Below are positions 30,901 to 46,530 of a DNA stretch of 64,000 nucleotides, one piece after another (position 1 is the stretch's first letter; every line of letters begins with the position of its first letter). The notes under the pieces are model-generated. The model saw nothing but the letters and a program-made list of their open reading frames with translations. It was not told the DNA's origin and searched no databases. A program made the translations under genes and the position numbers. This DNA is from Burkholderia vietnamiensis LMG 10929 (GTDB lineage: Bacteria > Pseudomonadota > Gammaproteobacteria > Burkholderiales > Burkholderiaceae), in NCBI RefSeq assembly GCF_000959445.1, contig NZ_CP009631.1, positions 1,984,001 to 2,048,000 of the forward strand, given 5' to 3'.

Positions 30901-31809
30901 TCAGCCCTTGCGCGGCAGGTCCGACGCCTGGATCAGGAACACCGCGTCGTCGCCGGCGCTGGTCGGCAGCCACGTGAGCTCCAGGCCGCCGAACGCCGCT
31001 TCGACGTTCTCGCGCTCGTTGCCGATCTCGACGACGAGCACGCCGTCGTCGTGCAGCCACCGGTGCGCTTCGCCGACGATCCGCCGCACGATGTCCATGC
31101 CGTCGTCGCCGCCGGCGAGCGCCATCTCGGGCTCGTGGCGGTATTCGGGCGGCAGCGCCGCCATCGACGCCGCATTCACGTACGGCGGGTTCGTCAGGAT
31201 CACGTCGTAGCGCCCGTCGGGCTCGGCGCGGAATGCGGGCAGCGGCGCGTAGAGGTCGCCGCGATGCAGCGTGATGCGGTCGTCGAGCCCGTAGTCGCGC
31301 ACGTTGATGCGCGCGACTTCGAGCGCGTCGTCGGACAAGTCCACCGCGTCGATGTCCGCATTCGGAAACGCGCTCGCCGCGAGGATCGCGAGGCAGCCCG
31401 AGCCGGTGCACAGCTCCAGCACGGCGCCGACCTGCTCCGGATCGGCCACGTACGGCTGCAGTCCGTCGTCGAGCAGCTCGCCGATGAACGAGCGCGGCAC
31501 GATCACGCGCTCGTCGACGTAGAAGCGGTGGCCGTGCATCCACGCTTCATGGGTCAGGTACGCGGCCGGCACGCGGTCCGCCGCGCGCCGTTCTATCACG
31601 GCGAGCACGGCCGCGATTTCGTCGGGCAGCAGGCGCGCGTCGAGGAACGGTTCGAGCGTGTCGAGCGGCAGGTCGAGCGTGTGCAGTACGAGGTAGGCGG
31701 CTTCGTCGTAAGCGTTGTCCGAGCCGTGGCCGAACGCGAGCTTCGCTTTCGAGAAGCGCGTGACCGCGTAGCGCAGCAGGTCGCGAACGGTTGCAAAAGG
31801 TGTCGTCAT
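30901..31809 (-). CDS. prmB: Ribosomal protein uL3 N5-glutamine methyltransferase PrmB
   Basis: 302 residues. A helical N-terminal domain is followed by a Rossmann methyltransferase: SAM motif LELCTGSGCLAI (131-142), acidic DAVDLSDDALEVA, and catalytic NPPY at 207-210. The N-terminal HEAWMHGHRFYVDERVIVPRSF distinguishes PrmB from the release-factor enzyme PrmC. It methylates a glutamine in ribosomal protein uL3. The start is the ATG at 31809, 11 bases after dapE; the longer overlapping frame is a shadow of dapE. Confidence 0.93.
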   Translation of the reverse strand: MTTPFATVRDLLRYAVTRFSKAKLAFGHGSDNAYDEAAYLVLHTLDLPLDTLEPFLDARLLPDEIAAVLAVIERRAADRVPAAYLTHEAWMHGHRFYVDERVIVPRSFIGELLDDGLQPYVADPEQVGAVLELCTGSGCLAILAASAFPNADIDAVDLSDDALEVARINVRDYGLDDRITLHRGDLYAPLPAFRAEPDGRYDVILTNPPYVNAASMAALPPEYRHEPEMALAGGDDGMDIVRRIVGEAHRWLHDDGVLVVEIGNERENVEAAFGGLELTWLPTSAGDDAVFLIQASDLPRKG

Positions 31810-31820
31810 GCGAGGCTCCG

Positions 31821-33050
<1,230 letters not shown>

Positions 33051-33418
33051 CTAGGCGGCGAACAGCGCCGCGTATTGATCGGCCGCGAAGCCGAGCGACT
33101 TCACGCGACCGTTGACGACGAGCACGGGGCGCTTGATGACCGACGGCTTGTGGATCATCAGCGCGACCGCGCCCGACTTCGTTTCCGCGGCCGCCTTCAT
33201 GGCGTCGTCGAGGCCGCGCCAGGTGGTGCCGCGCTTGTTGACGAGCGCGTCGAGCGACACGTCCTTCAGCCAGTCCTCGACGAGCGGTGCGCTGACGCCG
33301 AGCTTCTTGAAGTCGTGGAATTCGAACTCGACGCCGTGCTCGTCGAGCCAGACGCGGGCCTTCTTCACGGTGTCGCAGTTCGGAATGCCGTAGACGACCA
33401 CGGTGCGCGGCTTGGCCA

Positions 33419-33419
<1 letters not shown>
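33051..33419 (-). CDS. ArsC/Spx-like thioredoxin-fold protein (YffB type)
   Basis: 122 residues. Thioredoxin-like ArsC family with one N-terminal Cys (C15 in GIPNCDTVKKA) and KRPVLVVNG near the C-terminus; it lacks the multiple cysteines of true arsenate reductases. The YffB subgroup is thought to use glutathione, but its substrate is unknown. ATGA overlap with dapD implies translational coupling, and dapE follows. In E. coli yffB is also next to dapE, so the linkage is old. Confidence 0.88.
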
Positions 33420-34246
<827 letters not shown>

Positions 34247-34291
34247 GTTCGTTTTCGCAGGAGATGAATGGAATTGATCGGGATGGACGTG

Positions 34292-35524
34292 TTACCGCGC
34301 GAGAGCGCGGCAGAACTCGACGATGCGTTGCGCGCCCTCGACGCATTCGGGGGTGCCCGCGACGAGCGCGATCCGGATGAAATCGCGGCCCGGATTCGTG
34401 CCGTGCGCATCGCGCGCGAGGTACGAGCCGGGCAGAACCGTCACATTATAGTCGGCGTACAGGCGGCGGGCGAACTCGGTGTCCGACAGGCCGGTGCGCG
34501 CGACGTTGGCCCACAGATAGAACGCGGCGTCGGGCAGCTTCGCGTCGATCACGTCGGCGAGCATCGGCGTGACGGTCGCGAACTTCTGCAGATACAGCGC
34601 GCGGTTGTCGCGCACGTGCGCCTCGTCGTTCCACGCGGCGATGCTCGCGTGCTGCCAGACCGGCGACAGCGCGGCGCCGTGGTAGGTGCGGTACAGCAGG
34701 AATTTCTTCAGCAGCGCGGCGTCGCCCGCGACGAAGCCGGAGCGCATGCCCGGCACGTTCGAGCGCTTCGACAGGCTCGACAGCATCACCAGCCGCTCGA
34801 AGCCGCGGCCGAGGCGGTGCGCGGCCTCGAGGCCGCCGAGCGGCGGCGCCGCTTCGTCGAAATAGATTTCCGAATAGCACTCGTCGGACGCGATCACGAA
34901 ACCGTGGCGGTCCGACAGCGCGAACAGCTCGCGCCAGTCGTCGAGCGTCAGCACGGCGCCCGTTGGGTTGCCGGGCGAGCACACGTACAGCAGCTGGGTG
35001 CGCGCCCACACTTCGTCGGGCACGGCCGCGTAGTCGCACGCGAAATTGCGCGCCGGGTCGCTGTTCGCGAAATAGGGTTCGGCACCGGCCAGCAGCGCCG
35101 CGCCTTCGTAAATTTGATAGAACGGATTCGGACAGAGTACGATCGCCTTCTTGCCGTCCGCGCGCGGTCGCGCGTCGATCACTGTCTGCGCGAGCGAGAA
35201 CAGCGCTTCGCGCGAGCCCGACACCGGCAGCACCTGCGTGGCCGCGTCGATCGCCGGCAGCCCGTAGCGGCGTTCGAGCCAACGGGCGATCGAAGCGCGC
35301 AGCGCGTCCGAGCCGGCCGTGGCCGGGTACGACGCGAGGCCGTCGAGCGATGCCACGACGGCGTCGCGGATCAGCGCCGGGGTCGGGTGCTTGGGCTCGC
35401 CGATGCCGAAGCTGATCGGTTTCAGGCCGGCGGTCGGCGTCACGTCCTTGAACAGGGCGCGCAGCTTTTCGAAGGGATAGGGCTGGAGCGAGTCGAGTCG
35501 AGGGTTCACGGGCGAAGCGGCCAT
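34292..35524 (-). CDS. dapC: Succinyldiaminopimelate aminotransferase
   Basis: 410-residue fold-type I PLP aminotransferase. Motifs: FGIGEPKHPTP at the N-terminus, CSPGNPTGAV, SDECYSEIYFDE and the PLP lysine in SLSKRSNVPGMRSGF. It aminates N-succinyl-2-amino-6-oxopimelate, between DapD and DapE. First gene of the dap array, 45 bases upstream of dapD. Divergent from an EamA transporter across a 159-base gap. Confidence 0.94.
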   Translation of the reverse strand: MAASPVNPRLDSLQPYPFEKLRALFKDVTPTAGLKPISFGIGEPKHPTPALIRDAVVASLDGLASYPATAGSDALRASIARWLERRYGLPAIDAATQVLPVSGSREALFSLAQTVIDARPRADGKKAIVLCPNPFYQIYEGAALLAGAEPYFANSDPARNFACDYAAVPDEVWARTQLLYVCSPGNPTGAVLTLDDWRELFALSDRHGFVIASDECYSEIYFDEAAPPLGGLEAAHRLGRGFERLVMLSSLSKRSNVPGMRSGFVAGDAALLKKFLLYRTYHGAALSPVWQHASIAAWNDEAHVRDNRALYLQKFATVTPMLADVIDAKLPDAAFYLWANVARTGLSDTEFARRLYADYNVTVLPGSYLARDAHGTNPGRDFIRIALVAGTPECVEGAQRIVEFCRALAR

Positions 35525-35683
35525 CGCGGCCGGTTGGAGCGAAAGGAGCGGCGCGCAGGCCGCACGGTTGCGAACGGGCGCGGAAGGCGCGCGGCTCGCG
35601 ACCGACGATTATAACGTGACGCCATGCGCTCACGGCCCGCCGCGACGGCGGCCGGGGCGGGCGAACCAAGGGTATCGAAGCAC

Positions 35684-36625
35684 ATGAACAACGCGGTACG
35701 CGGCAGCCTGCCGACGCTCGCCATCCTGATCGGCGCATCGGTGTGGGGCCTGATCTGGTATCCGCTGCGCATCCTCGCGTCGCTGGGGCTGACCGGCACG
35801 CTCGCCAGCGCGCTGACGAGCGCGGTCGCGTTCCTGTTCGTGATCGTCGTGCGGCGCCGCACCATCGCGACGCTGCGCTGGCACTGGGTGCTGCCGGGCA
35901 TCGCGATCACGGCCGGCGTGACGAATCTCGGCTTCGTATGGGGCACGATGCACGGCGAAGTGCTGCGCGTGATGCTGCTGTTCTATCTGACGCCGGCATG
36001 GACGGCGATCTACGCGCACTTCCTGCTGCGCGAGCGGCTCACCTGGGCCGGCGCCGGGCTCGCGGCGCTGTCGATCGGCGGCGCGATGCTGATGCTGTGG
36101 TCGCCGGCGCTCGGCTTGCCGCTGCCGGCCAATCCGGCGGAATGGGCGGGGCTCGCGGCCGGGCTCAGTTTCGCGATGAGCAACGTGCTGGTGATCAAGG
36201 CGAGCCGTGAAGTGCCGCAGATGCGCGCCGAGATGCGTACCGCGACGCTGTTCGGCGGCGCGGCGGTGTTCGGCGCGATCGCGTCGCTGGTCGAAGGGCT
36301 GCCGGCCGCGCCGGCCGGCAGCCACCTCGGGCTCGCCGCCTCGATCGTCGTCGCGATCGGCGTGACGATGGCCGCCAACAACCTGCTGGTCCAGTACGGG
36401 CTCGCGCGCGTGCCGGCGAACCGCGCATCGATCATCATGCTGTTCGAGATCGTGATCACCGCGCTGTCGGCGTGGGTGTTCGCCAATGAACTGCCGAGCG
36501 CGCGCGAGTGGGCGGGCGGCGCGTGCATCGTGCTCGCGACGCTGCTGTCGAGCCGCGTGCATCGTGCGGCGCCGAAGTCCGGCGAACCCGGCGACGGGCG
36601 GGACGGTGCACGCGCGATGGTATGA
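35684..36625 (+). CDS. EamA/DMT superfamily transporter
   Basis: 313 residues with about ten hydrophobic helices in two EamA repeats (about 10-145 and 155-290). The N-terminus LPTLAILIGASVWGLIWYPL matches RhaT/EamA-type metabolite exporters. Substrate unknown. The start is uncertain: ATG at 35684 has AAGGG upstream, while an in-frame ATG at 35624 lies 60 bases earlier, close to a TATAAC box. A terminator follows 14 bases after the stop. Confidence 0.82.
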   Translation: MNNAVRGSLPTLAILIGASVWGLIWYPLRILASLGLTGTLASALTSAVAFLFVIVVRRRTIATLRWHWVLPGIAITAGVTNLGFVWGTMHGEVLRVMLLFYLTPAWTAIYAHFLLRERLTWAGAGLAALSIGGAMLMLWSPALGLPLPANPAEWAGLAAGLSFAMSNVLVIKASREVPQMRAEMRTATLFGGAAVFGAIASLVEGLPAAPAGSHLGLAASIVVAIGVTMAANNLLVQYGLARVPANRASIIMLFEIVITALSAWVFANELPSAREWAGGACIVLATLLSSRVHRAAPKSGEPGDGRDGARAMV

Positions 36626-36638
36626 TGAACGCCGTTTG

Positions 36639-36676
36639 CGGGGCCCAACGCTGGAAATGCGCGCGGCCCCGTTTTT
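36639..36676 (+). terminator. Terminator after the EamA transporter gene
   Basis: CGGGGCC (36639-36645) pairs with GGCCCCG (36665-36671), 19-base loop, followed by five T. This separates the transporter from smc, whose own promoter must then lie in the following 90 bases, where I see no clear boxes. Confidence 0.6.
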
Positions 36677-36766
36677 GAATTCCGGGGCGCATCGCGCATA
36701 CGGGGCATGTGGCCCCGCACCGCGCGGCTCCGTCCGTTTCACCTCTTCTTCACATCCGATACCGCC

Positions 36767-39700
36767 GTGCGTCTGAGCTCGATCAAACTCGCTGGCTTCA
36801 AATCCTTCGTCGATCCCACGCATTTCCAGGTTCCGGGCCAGCTCGTCGGCGTGGTCGGCCCGAACGGATGCGGCAAGTCCAACATCATCGATGCCGTGCG
36901 CTGGGTGCTCGGCGAGTCGCGCGCGTCCGAGCTGCGCGGCGAGTCGATGCAGGACGTGATCTTCAACGGCTCGACCGCCCGCAAGCCCGGCAGCCGGGCG
37001 AGCGTCGAACTGATCTTCGACAACTCCGACGGCCGCGCGGCCGGCCAGTGGGGCCAGTACGGCGAGATCGCCGTGAAGCGCGTGCTCACGCGCGACGGCA
37101 CGTCGAGCTACTACATCAACAACCTGCCGGCGCGGCGTCGCGACATCCAGGACATCTTCCTCGGCACCGGCCTCGGTCCGCGCGCATACGCGATCATCGG
37201 CCAGGGGATGATCGCGCGGATCATCGAGGCGAAGCCCGAAGAACTGCGCGTGTTCCTCGAAGAAGCCGCCGGCGTGTCGAAGTACAAGGAGCGCCGCCGC
37301 GAGACCGAGAACCGCCTGCACGACACGCGCGAGAACCTGACGCGCGTCGAGGACATCGTGCGCGAACTCGGCGCGAACCTCGAGAAGCTCGAGGCGCAGG
37401 CCGTCGTCGCCACCAGGTACAAGGAACTCGTCGCCGACGGCGAGGAGAAGCAGCGGCTGTTGTGGCTGCTGCGCAAGAACGAGGCCGCGGGCGAGCAGCA
37501 GAAGCAGCAGCGCGCGATCGAGCAGGCGCAGATCGACCTCGACGCGCAGACCGCCAAGCTGCGCGAAGTCGAGGCGCAGCTCGAGACGCTGCGCGTCGCG
37601 CATTACTCGGCGAGCGACGCGATGCAGGGCGCGCAGGGCGCGCTCTACGAGGCGAACGCCGAAGTGAGCCGCCTCGAGGCCGAGATCAAGTTCATCGTCG
37701 AATCGCGCAACCGCGTGCAGGCGCAGATCGCCGCGCTGAACGCGCAGCGCGAGCAATGGCGCGCGCAGGCCGAGAAGGCGCAGGACGAGCTCGAGGAAGC
37801 GGAAGAAGCGCGCGCGATCGCCGACGAAAAGGCCGCGCTGGCCGAGGACGCGGCCGCCGCCAAGCATGACGCGCTGCCGGCGCTCGAAGCGAAATGGCGC
37901 GACGCGCAGGCGCAGCTCAACGACGAGCGCGCGCGCATCGCGCAGACCGAACAGTCGCTGAAGCTCGAAGCCGCACACCAGCGCAACGCCGACCAGCAGC
38001 TGCAACAGCTGCAGCAGCGCCACGAGCGGCTGAAGTCGGAGGCCGGCGGTCTCGACGCGCCCGACGAGGCGCAGCTCGAGGAGCTGCGCATGCAGCTCGC
38101 CGAGCAGGAAGAGGTGCTCGCCGAAGCGCAGGCGCGTCTGGCCGATGCGCAGGAAACCCTGCCGCGGCTCGACGGCGAACGCCGCGCCGCGCACGAGCGC
38201 GTGCAGGCCGAAAGCGCGCAGATTCACCAGCTCGAGGCGCGCCTCGCCGCGCTCAAGCAGCTGCAGGAGAACGTGCAGACCGAAGGCAAGATCCAGCCGT
38301 GGCTCGACAAGCACGAGCTCGGCGCGCTGCCGCGGCTGTGGAAGAAGCTGCATGTCGAAGCCGGCTGGGAAGCCGCGCTCGAAGCGGTGCTGCGCGAGCG
38401 CCTCGCGGCGCTCGAGGTGTCGAATCTCGACTGGGTGAAGGCGTTCGCCACCGATGCGCCGCCCGCGAAGCTCGCGTTCTACGCGCCGCCCGCGGCGGGC
38501 GAGCCGCCGGTCGCCGCAGCCGGGCTGCGCCCGGTGCTGTCGCTCGTGCGCATCGACGATGCGGGCATCCGTGCGGTGCTGAACGACTGGCTCGGCAACG
38601 TGTACGTCGCCGACGACGTCGCGCAGGCGCTCGCGACGCGTGCGCAACTGCCGGCAGGCGGCGCGTTCGTCGTGAAGGCCGGTCACATCGTGACGCGGGT
38701 CGGCGTGCAGTTGTACGCGGCCGATTCGGAGCAGGCCGGGATGCTGGCCCGCCAGCAGGAAATCGAGAACCTCGCGCGCCAGGTGCGGGCACAGGCGCTG
38801 CTCGCCGACGAGGCGCGCACCGCCGCCGTGCGCGCGGAGGCCGCGCACACGCAGGCCGCGCAGGCGCTCGGCGACGTGCGCGCGCAGGCCGACCGCGCGA
38901 CGCAGCGCGTGCATGCGCTGCAGATGGACGTGCTGAAGCTCGCGCAAGCGCACGAGCGCTACACGCAGCGCAGTACGCAGATCCGCGAGGAGCTCGAGGA
39001 AATCGGCGCGCAGATCGACGAGCAGCGTGCGCTGCGGGCGGAATCGGAAGCCAACTTCGAGCGTTTCGACGGCGAACTGGCGGAGCTGCAGGCGCGCTTC
39101 GAGGACAACCAGCTCGCCTTCGAGGCGCTGGACGAATCGCTGACGCAGGCGCGCCAGGAAGCGCGCGACCTCGAGCGCGGCGCGAACGACGCGCGCTTCG
39201 CGGCGCGCAACGCGGTCACGCGCATCGACGAGCTCAAGCGCAGCATCCAGGTCGCGCACGAGCAGAGCGAGCGCGTCGCCGTGTCGCTCGAGGACGCACG
39301 CGCGGAACTCGAAACGATCAACGAGCAGACCGCGCACACGGGCCTGCAGGACGCGCTCGAGATTCGCGCGGCGAAGGAGCAGGCGCTGCAGGCCGCGCGG
39401 CTCGAACTCGACGACCTGACCGCGAAGCTGCGCGCATCGGACGAGCAGCGCCTCGTCGCCGAGCGTTCGCTGCAGCCGCTGCGCGACCGCATCACCGAGC
39501 TGCAGCTGAAGGAGCAGGCCGCGCGCCTCGCGGTCGAGCAGTTCGCCGAGCAGCTCGCGGCGGCCGAGGTCGACGAGGAAGCGCTGCGCGAGAAGCTCAC
39601 GCCCGATCTGAAGCCGTCGTACCTGCAGGGCGAAGTCACGCGCCTGAACAACGCGATCAACGCACTCGGCCCGGTCAACATGGCCGCGCTCGACGAGCTG

Positions 39701-40279
39701 AAGGCGGCGAGCGAGCGCAAGGTGTTCCTCGACGCGCAGTCGGCCGACCTGACCGACGCGATCACGACGCTCGAGGACGCGATCCACAAGATCGACCAGG
39801 AAACCCGCACGCTGCTGCAAGGCACCTTCGACGAGGTCAACCGCCATTTCAGCGATCTGTTCCCGCGCCTGTTCGGCGGCGGCCAGGCGAAGCTGATCAT
39901 GACGGGCGACGAGATCCTCGACGCGGGCGTGCAGGTGATGGCGCAGCCGCCGGGCAAGAAGAACGCGACGATCCACCTGCTGTCGGGCGGCGAGAAGGCG
40001 CTCACCGCGACCGCGCTGGTGTTCGCGATGTTCCAGCTGAATCCGGCGCCGTTCTGTCTGCTCGACGAGGTCGACGCGCCGCTCGACGACGCGAACACCG
40101 AGCGTTTCGCGAACCTCGTGCGCGCGATGTCCGACAAGACGCAGTTCCTGTTCATCTCGCACAACAAGATTGCGATGGAGATGGCGCAGCAGCTGATCGG
40201 CGTGACGATGCAGGAGCAGGGCGTGTCGCGCATCGTCGCGGTGGACATGGAAACCGCCGCGGGTTTTGCCCAGAATTGA
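36767..40279 (+). CDS. smc: Chromosome segregation protein SMC
   Basis: 1170 residues. N-terminal ATPase half with Walker A GPNGCGKS at 31-38, two very long Glu/Gln/Ala/Arg-rich coiled coils, a hinge around 500-650, and C-terminal signature LSGGE at 1072-1076 with Walker B CLLDEVDAPLD at about 1097-1107. It forms the condensin ring with ScpA/ScpB. The start is GTG at 36767 (conserved RLSSIKLAGFKSFVDP); an ATG 20 codons upstream gives no conserved sequence. A 1578-codon open frame on the opposite strand is a codon-bias artefact. Confidence 0.96.
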   Translation: MRLSSIKLAGFKSFVDPTHFQVPGQLVGVVGPNGCGKSNIIDAVRWVLGESRASELRGESMQDVIFNGSTARKPGSRASVELIFDNSDGRAAGQWGQYGEIAVKRVLTRDGTSSYYINNLPARRRDIQDIFLGTGLGPRAYAIIGQGMIARIIEAKPEELRVFLEEAAGVSKYKERRRETENRLHDTRENLTRVEDIVRELGANLEKLEAQAVVATRYKELVADGEEKQRLLWLLRKNEAAGEQQKQQRAIEQAQIDLDAQTAKLREVEAQLETLRVAHYSASDAMQGAQGALYEANAEVSRLEAEIKFIVESRNRVQAQIAALNAQREQWRAQAEKAQDELEEAEEARAIADEKAALAEDAAAAKHDALPALEAKWRDAQAQLNDERARIAQTEQSLKLEAAHQRNADQQLQQLQQRHERLKSEAGGLDAPDEAQLEELRMQLAEQEEVLAEAQARLADAQETLPRLDGERRAAHERVQAESAQIHQLEARLAALKQLQENVQTEGKIQPWLDKHELGALPRLWKKLHVEAGWEAALEAVLRERLAALEVSNLDWVKAFATDAPPAKLAFYAPPAAGEPPVAAAGLRPVLSLVRIDDAGIRAVLNDWLGNVYVADDVAQALATRAQLPAGGAFVVKAGHIVTRVGVQLYAADSEQAGMLARQQEIENLARQVRAQALLADEARTAAVRAEAAHTQAAQALGDVRAQADRATQRVHALQMDVLKLAQAHERYTQRSTQIREELEEIGAQIDEQRALRAESEANFERFDGELAELQARFEDNQLAFEALDESLTQARQEARDLERGANDARFAARNAVTRIDELKRSIQVAHEQSERVAVSLEDARAELETINEQTAHTGLQDALEIRAAKEQALQAARLELDDLTAKLRASDEQRLVAERSLQPLRDRITELQLKEQAARLAVEQFAEQLAAAEVDEEALREKLTPDLKPSYLQGEVTRLNNAINALGPVNMAALDELKAASERKVFLDAQSADLTDAITTLEDAIHKIDQETRTLLQGTFDEVNRHFSDLFPRLFGGGQAKLIMTGDEILDAGVQVMAQPPGKKNATIHLLSGGEKALTATALVFAMFQLNPAPFCLLDEVDAPLDDANTERFANLVRAMSDKTQFLFISHNKIAMEMAQQLIGVTMQEQGVSRIVAVDMETAAGFAQN

Positions 40280-40364
40280 CGTTTGACGAAACCGGACCGC
40301 GTTCGCGCGGCGCATGGGCGCCCGTTCGCGGTTCCGACGAAAAAGAATTGCTGATGGAGCGTGC

Positions 40365-44429
<4,065 letters not shown>

Positions 44430-44462
44430 CGATCGCGCGGCGATGTCCCGCTGTAAACGAAC

Positions 44463-44488
44463 AAAGCCCGCGTGCAGCGGGCTTTGTT
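44463..44488. terminator. Terminator between def and the pseudouridine synthase gene
   Basis: AAAGCCCGC (44463-44471) pairs with GCGGGCTTT (44477-44485), 5-base loop. Nearly symmetric, so it probably ends transcripts from both convergent sides. Confidence 0.85.
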
Positions 44489-44519
44489 CTTCGTGCACGA
44501 GGCAAGTGCGTGCGGGCCG

Positions 44520-46514
44520 TCAGAACGACTCGTCGGGCGACAGATAGCGCCACTGGCCTTGCGGCAGCGCGCCGAGCATCACGCGGCCCATCCGCACGCG
44601 CTTCAGGCCGATCACTTCGAGGCCGACCATCTCGCACATGCGGCGGATCTGACGCTTCTTGCCTTCGCGCAGCACGAAGCGCAACTGCTCGCCGTTCTGC
44701 CAGCTGACCATCGCCGGCTTCAGCGGGACGCCGTCGAGCTCGAGGCCGTGGCGCAGCTTCGCGAGCGATTCGGCGGGGAAGTGCTGGTCGATGTCGATCA
44801 GGTGTTCGCCGTAACGCACGCGCACCAGATACTCCTTGTCGATGTCCGACTGTTCGCCGATCAGCTGCTTCGCGATCCGGCCGTTCTGCGTCAGCACGAG
44901 CAGCCCGGTCGAATCGATGTCGAGCCGTCCCGCCGGCGCGAGCGCGTGCAGGTGCTGCGGCGAGAAGCGAATCTGCGAACGGTCGCCGCTCCACTGGTTC
45001 GCGCGCGTGATCAGCACCGATGCGGGCTCGTAGCCGTCTTCCGCCTGGCCCGACACATATCCGACCGGCTTGTGCAGCAGGATCGTCACTTGCGCGGCCT
45101 GCGCGGCGCTTGCGCGCTCGTCGATCTCGATCTTCTGATCCGGGCGCACCTTGGTGCCGAGCGTGTCGATGCGTTCGCCGTCGACGAGGACCCAACCCTG
45201 TTCGATCCATTCGTCGGCTTCGCGACGCGAGCACAGGCCGAGTTCCGACATGCGCTTCGACAGCCGCATCAGGCCCGTTTCGTCACCGTGATCGATGTCG
45301 GCGGCGCGGTGCTTGACCGGCTGGGTGGTTTTCAGCGCGGGGCTGCTCGCGCGGCGCTCGGTGCTGCTGCGCTCGGTGGGGCGTGCCGGGCGCGCGGGGC
45401 GGTCGCCGAAGCTGCGCTTTGCGCCCGCGCCGGCTGCCTTGTCGCGGTAAGGCGCGCGTGCGCCGCCTTCGGCGCCTGCGCGGCGCGGGCGTGCATCGTC
45501 ATTGCGTGCGGGACGCGCCGGGCGGTCACCGAAGCTGCGCTTCGCGCCTTCACCGGCCGCCTTGTCGCGATACGGCGCGCGTGCGCCGCCTTCGCCACCT
45601 GCGCGGCGCGGGCGATCGTCATCGCGTGCGGGACGTGCCGGGCGGTCGCCGAAGCTGCGCTTCGCGCCTTCACCGGCCGCCTTGTCGCGATATGGCGCGC
45701 GTGCGCCGCCTTCGCTACCTGCGCGGCGCGGGCGATCGTCATCGCGTGCGGGACGCGCCGGACGGTCGCCGAAGCTGCGCTTCGCGCCTTCACCGGCTGC
45801 CTTGTCGCGATACGGCGCGCGTGCGCCGCCTTCGCCACCTGTGCGGCGCGGGCGATCGTCATCGCGAGCGGGACGTGCGGGGCGGTCGCCGAAGCTGCGC
45901 TTCGCGCCTTCGCCGGCTGCCTTGTCGCGATACGGCGCGCGTGCGCCGCCTTCGCCACCTGTGCGGCGCGGGCGATCGTCATCGCGAGCGGGACGTGCGG
46001 GGCGGTCGCCGAAGCTGCGCTTCGCACCTTCGCCGGCTGCCTTGTCGCGATACGGCGCGCGTGCGCCGCCTTCGCCACCTGCGCGGCGCGGGCGATCGTC
46101 GTCGCGCGTGGGACGTGCCGGGCGGTCGCCGGTCGCGCGACGCTCGCCGAAGCTGCGCTTCGCGCTTTCGCCGGCATCCTTGTCGCGATACGGCGCACGC
46201 GCACCGCCTTCGGCGCCTGCACGGCGCGGCCGCGCCTCCGGCTTGCCGTCGGCGCTGCGGTACGGCCGCGCGTCGCCGCGCGCTGCGCCGGCGTCACGCG
46301 GCGCGCGATCCGCGCCCGGCCGTTGCGCGTCGCGCGACTCGGCGGCACGCTTGCCGGCGCCGGCCGCGGCGGGCTTCTGCGCACGCGGCGGCTTGTCGCC
46401 GGGGGCCGGCGCGGCGGGGCGCACGGCCTTGCGGGCGACGAGGCTGCCGGAGCGGACGGGTGCGCGGGTCGGCGACGCCGGCCGCGGATTCTTGACGGTC
46501 AATTTGGTGCGCAT
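44520..46514 (-). CDS. 23S rRNA pseudouridine synthase, RluF-like, with long repetitive N-terminal extension
   Basis: 664 residues, of which only about 416-664 is the enzyme: S4 RNA-binding domain ([21 protein letters not shown]), catalytic D532 in [13 protein letters not shown], and [21 protein letters not shown]. Its C-terminus ([10 protein letters not shown]) favours the RluF rather than RluB/RluE branch. The first 400 residues are Arg/Asp/Gly/Ala-rich, basic and disordered-looking, with six near-identical 40-residue repeats at 130-370. The gene lies 16 bases after glnD on the same strand. Confidence 0.88.
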   Translation of the reverse strand: MRTKLTVKNPRPASPTRAPVRSGSLVARKAVRPAAPAPGDKPPRAQKPAAAGAGKRAAESRDAQRPGADRAPRDAGAARGDARPYRSADGKPEARPRRAGAEGGARAPYRDKDAGESAKRSFGERRATGDRPARPTRDDDRPRRAGGEGGARAPYRDKAAGEGAKRSFGDRPARPARDDDRPRRTGGEGGARAPYRDKAAGEGAKRSFGDRPARPARDDDRPRRTGGEGGARAPYRDKAAGEGAKRSFGDRPARPARDDDRPRRAGSEGGARAPYRDKAAGEGAKRSFGDRPARPARDDDRPRRAGGEGGARAPYRDKAAGEGAKRSFGDRPARPARNDDARPRRAGAEGGARAPYRDKAAGAGAKRSFGDRPARPARPTERSSTERRASSPALKTTQPVKHRAADIDHGDETGLMRLSKRMSELGLCSRREADEWIEQGWVLVDGERIDTLGTKVRPDQKIEIDERASAAQAAQVTILLHKPVGYVSGQAEDGYEPASVLITRANQWSGDRSQIRFSPQHLHALAPAGRLDIDSTGLLVLTQNGRIAKQLIGEQSDIDKEYLVRVRYGEHLIDIDQHFPAESLAKLRHGLELDGVPLKPAMVSWQNGEQLRFVLREGKKRQIRRMCEMVGLEVIGLKRVRMGRVMLGALPQGQWRYLSPDESF
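45405..46235 (-). repeat. In-frame 120-base tandem repeats in the pseudouridine synthase gene
   Basis: Six full units of 120 bases (the last 123) plus a degenerate first unit, coding residues about 94-370. Each unit encodes [15 protein letters not shown], then [15 protein letters not shown] and AKRSFG. Units differ at only a few bases, e.g. CCTGCGCGG versus CCTGTGCGG, pointing to recent slippage or gene conversion. Confidence 0.93.
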
Positions 46515-46530
46515 AAACGCTGGGATTCAT

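Noticed and set aside
36618..36626. Extended -10 like TGGTATGAT as an smc promoter
   Set aside because: A terminator lies directly downstream (36639-36676), so transcription from here would stop before smc; it overlaps the transporter stop and is probably chance.
44520..46514. Repeat array as a CRISPR or intergenic tandem repeat
   Set aside because: The 120-base units are in frame within one coding sequence, have no unique spacers, and end in a complete pseudouridine synthase.
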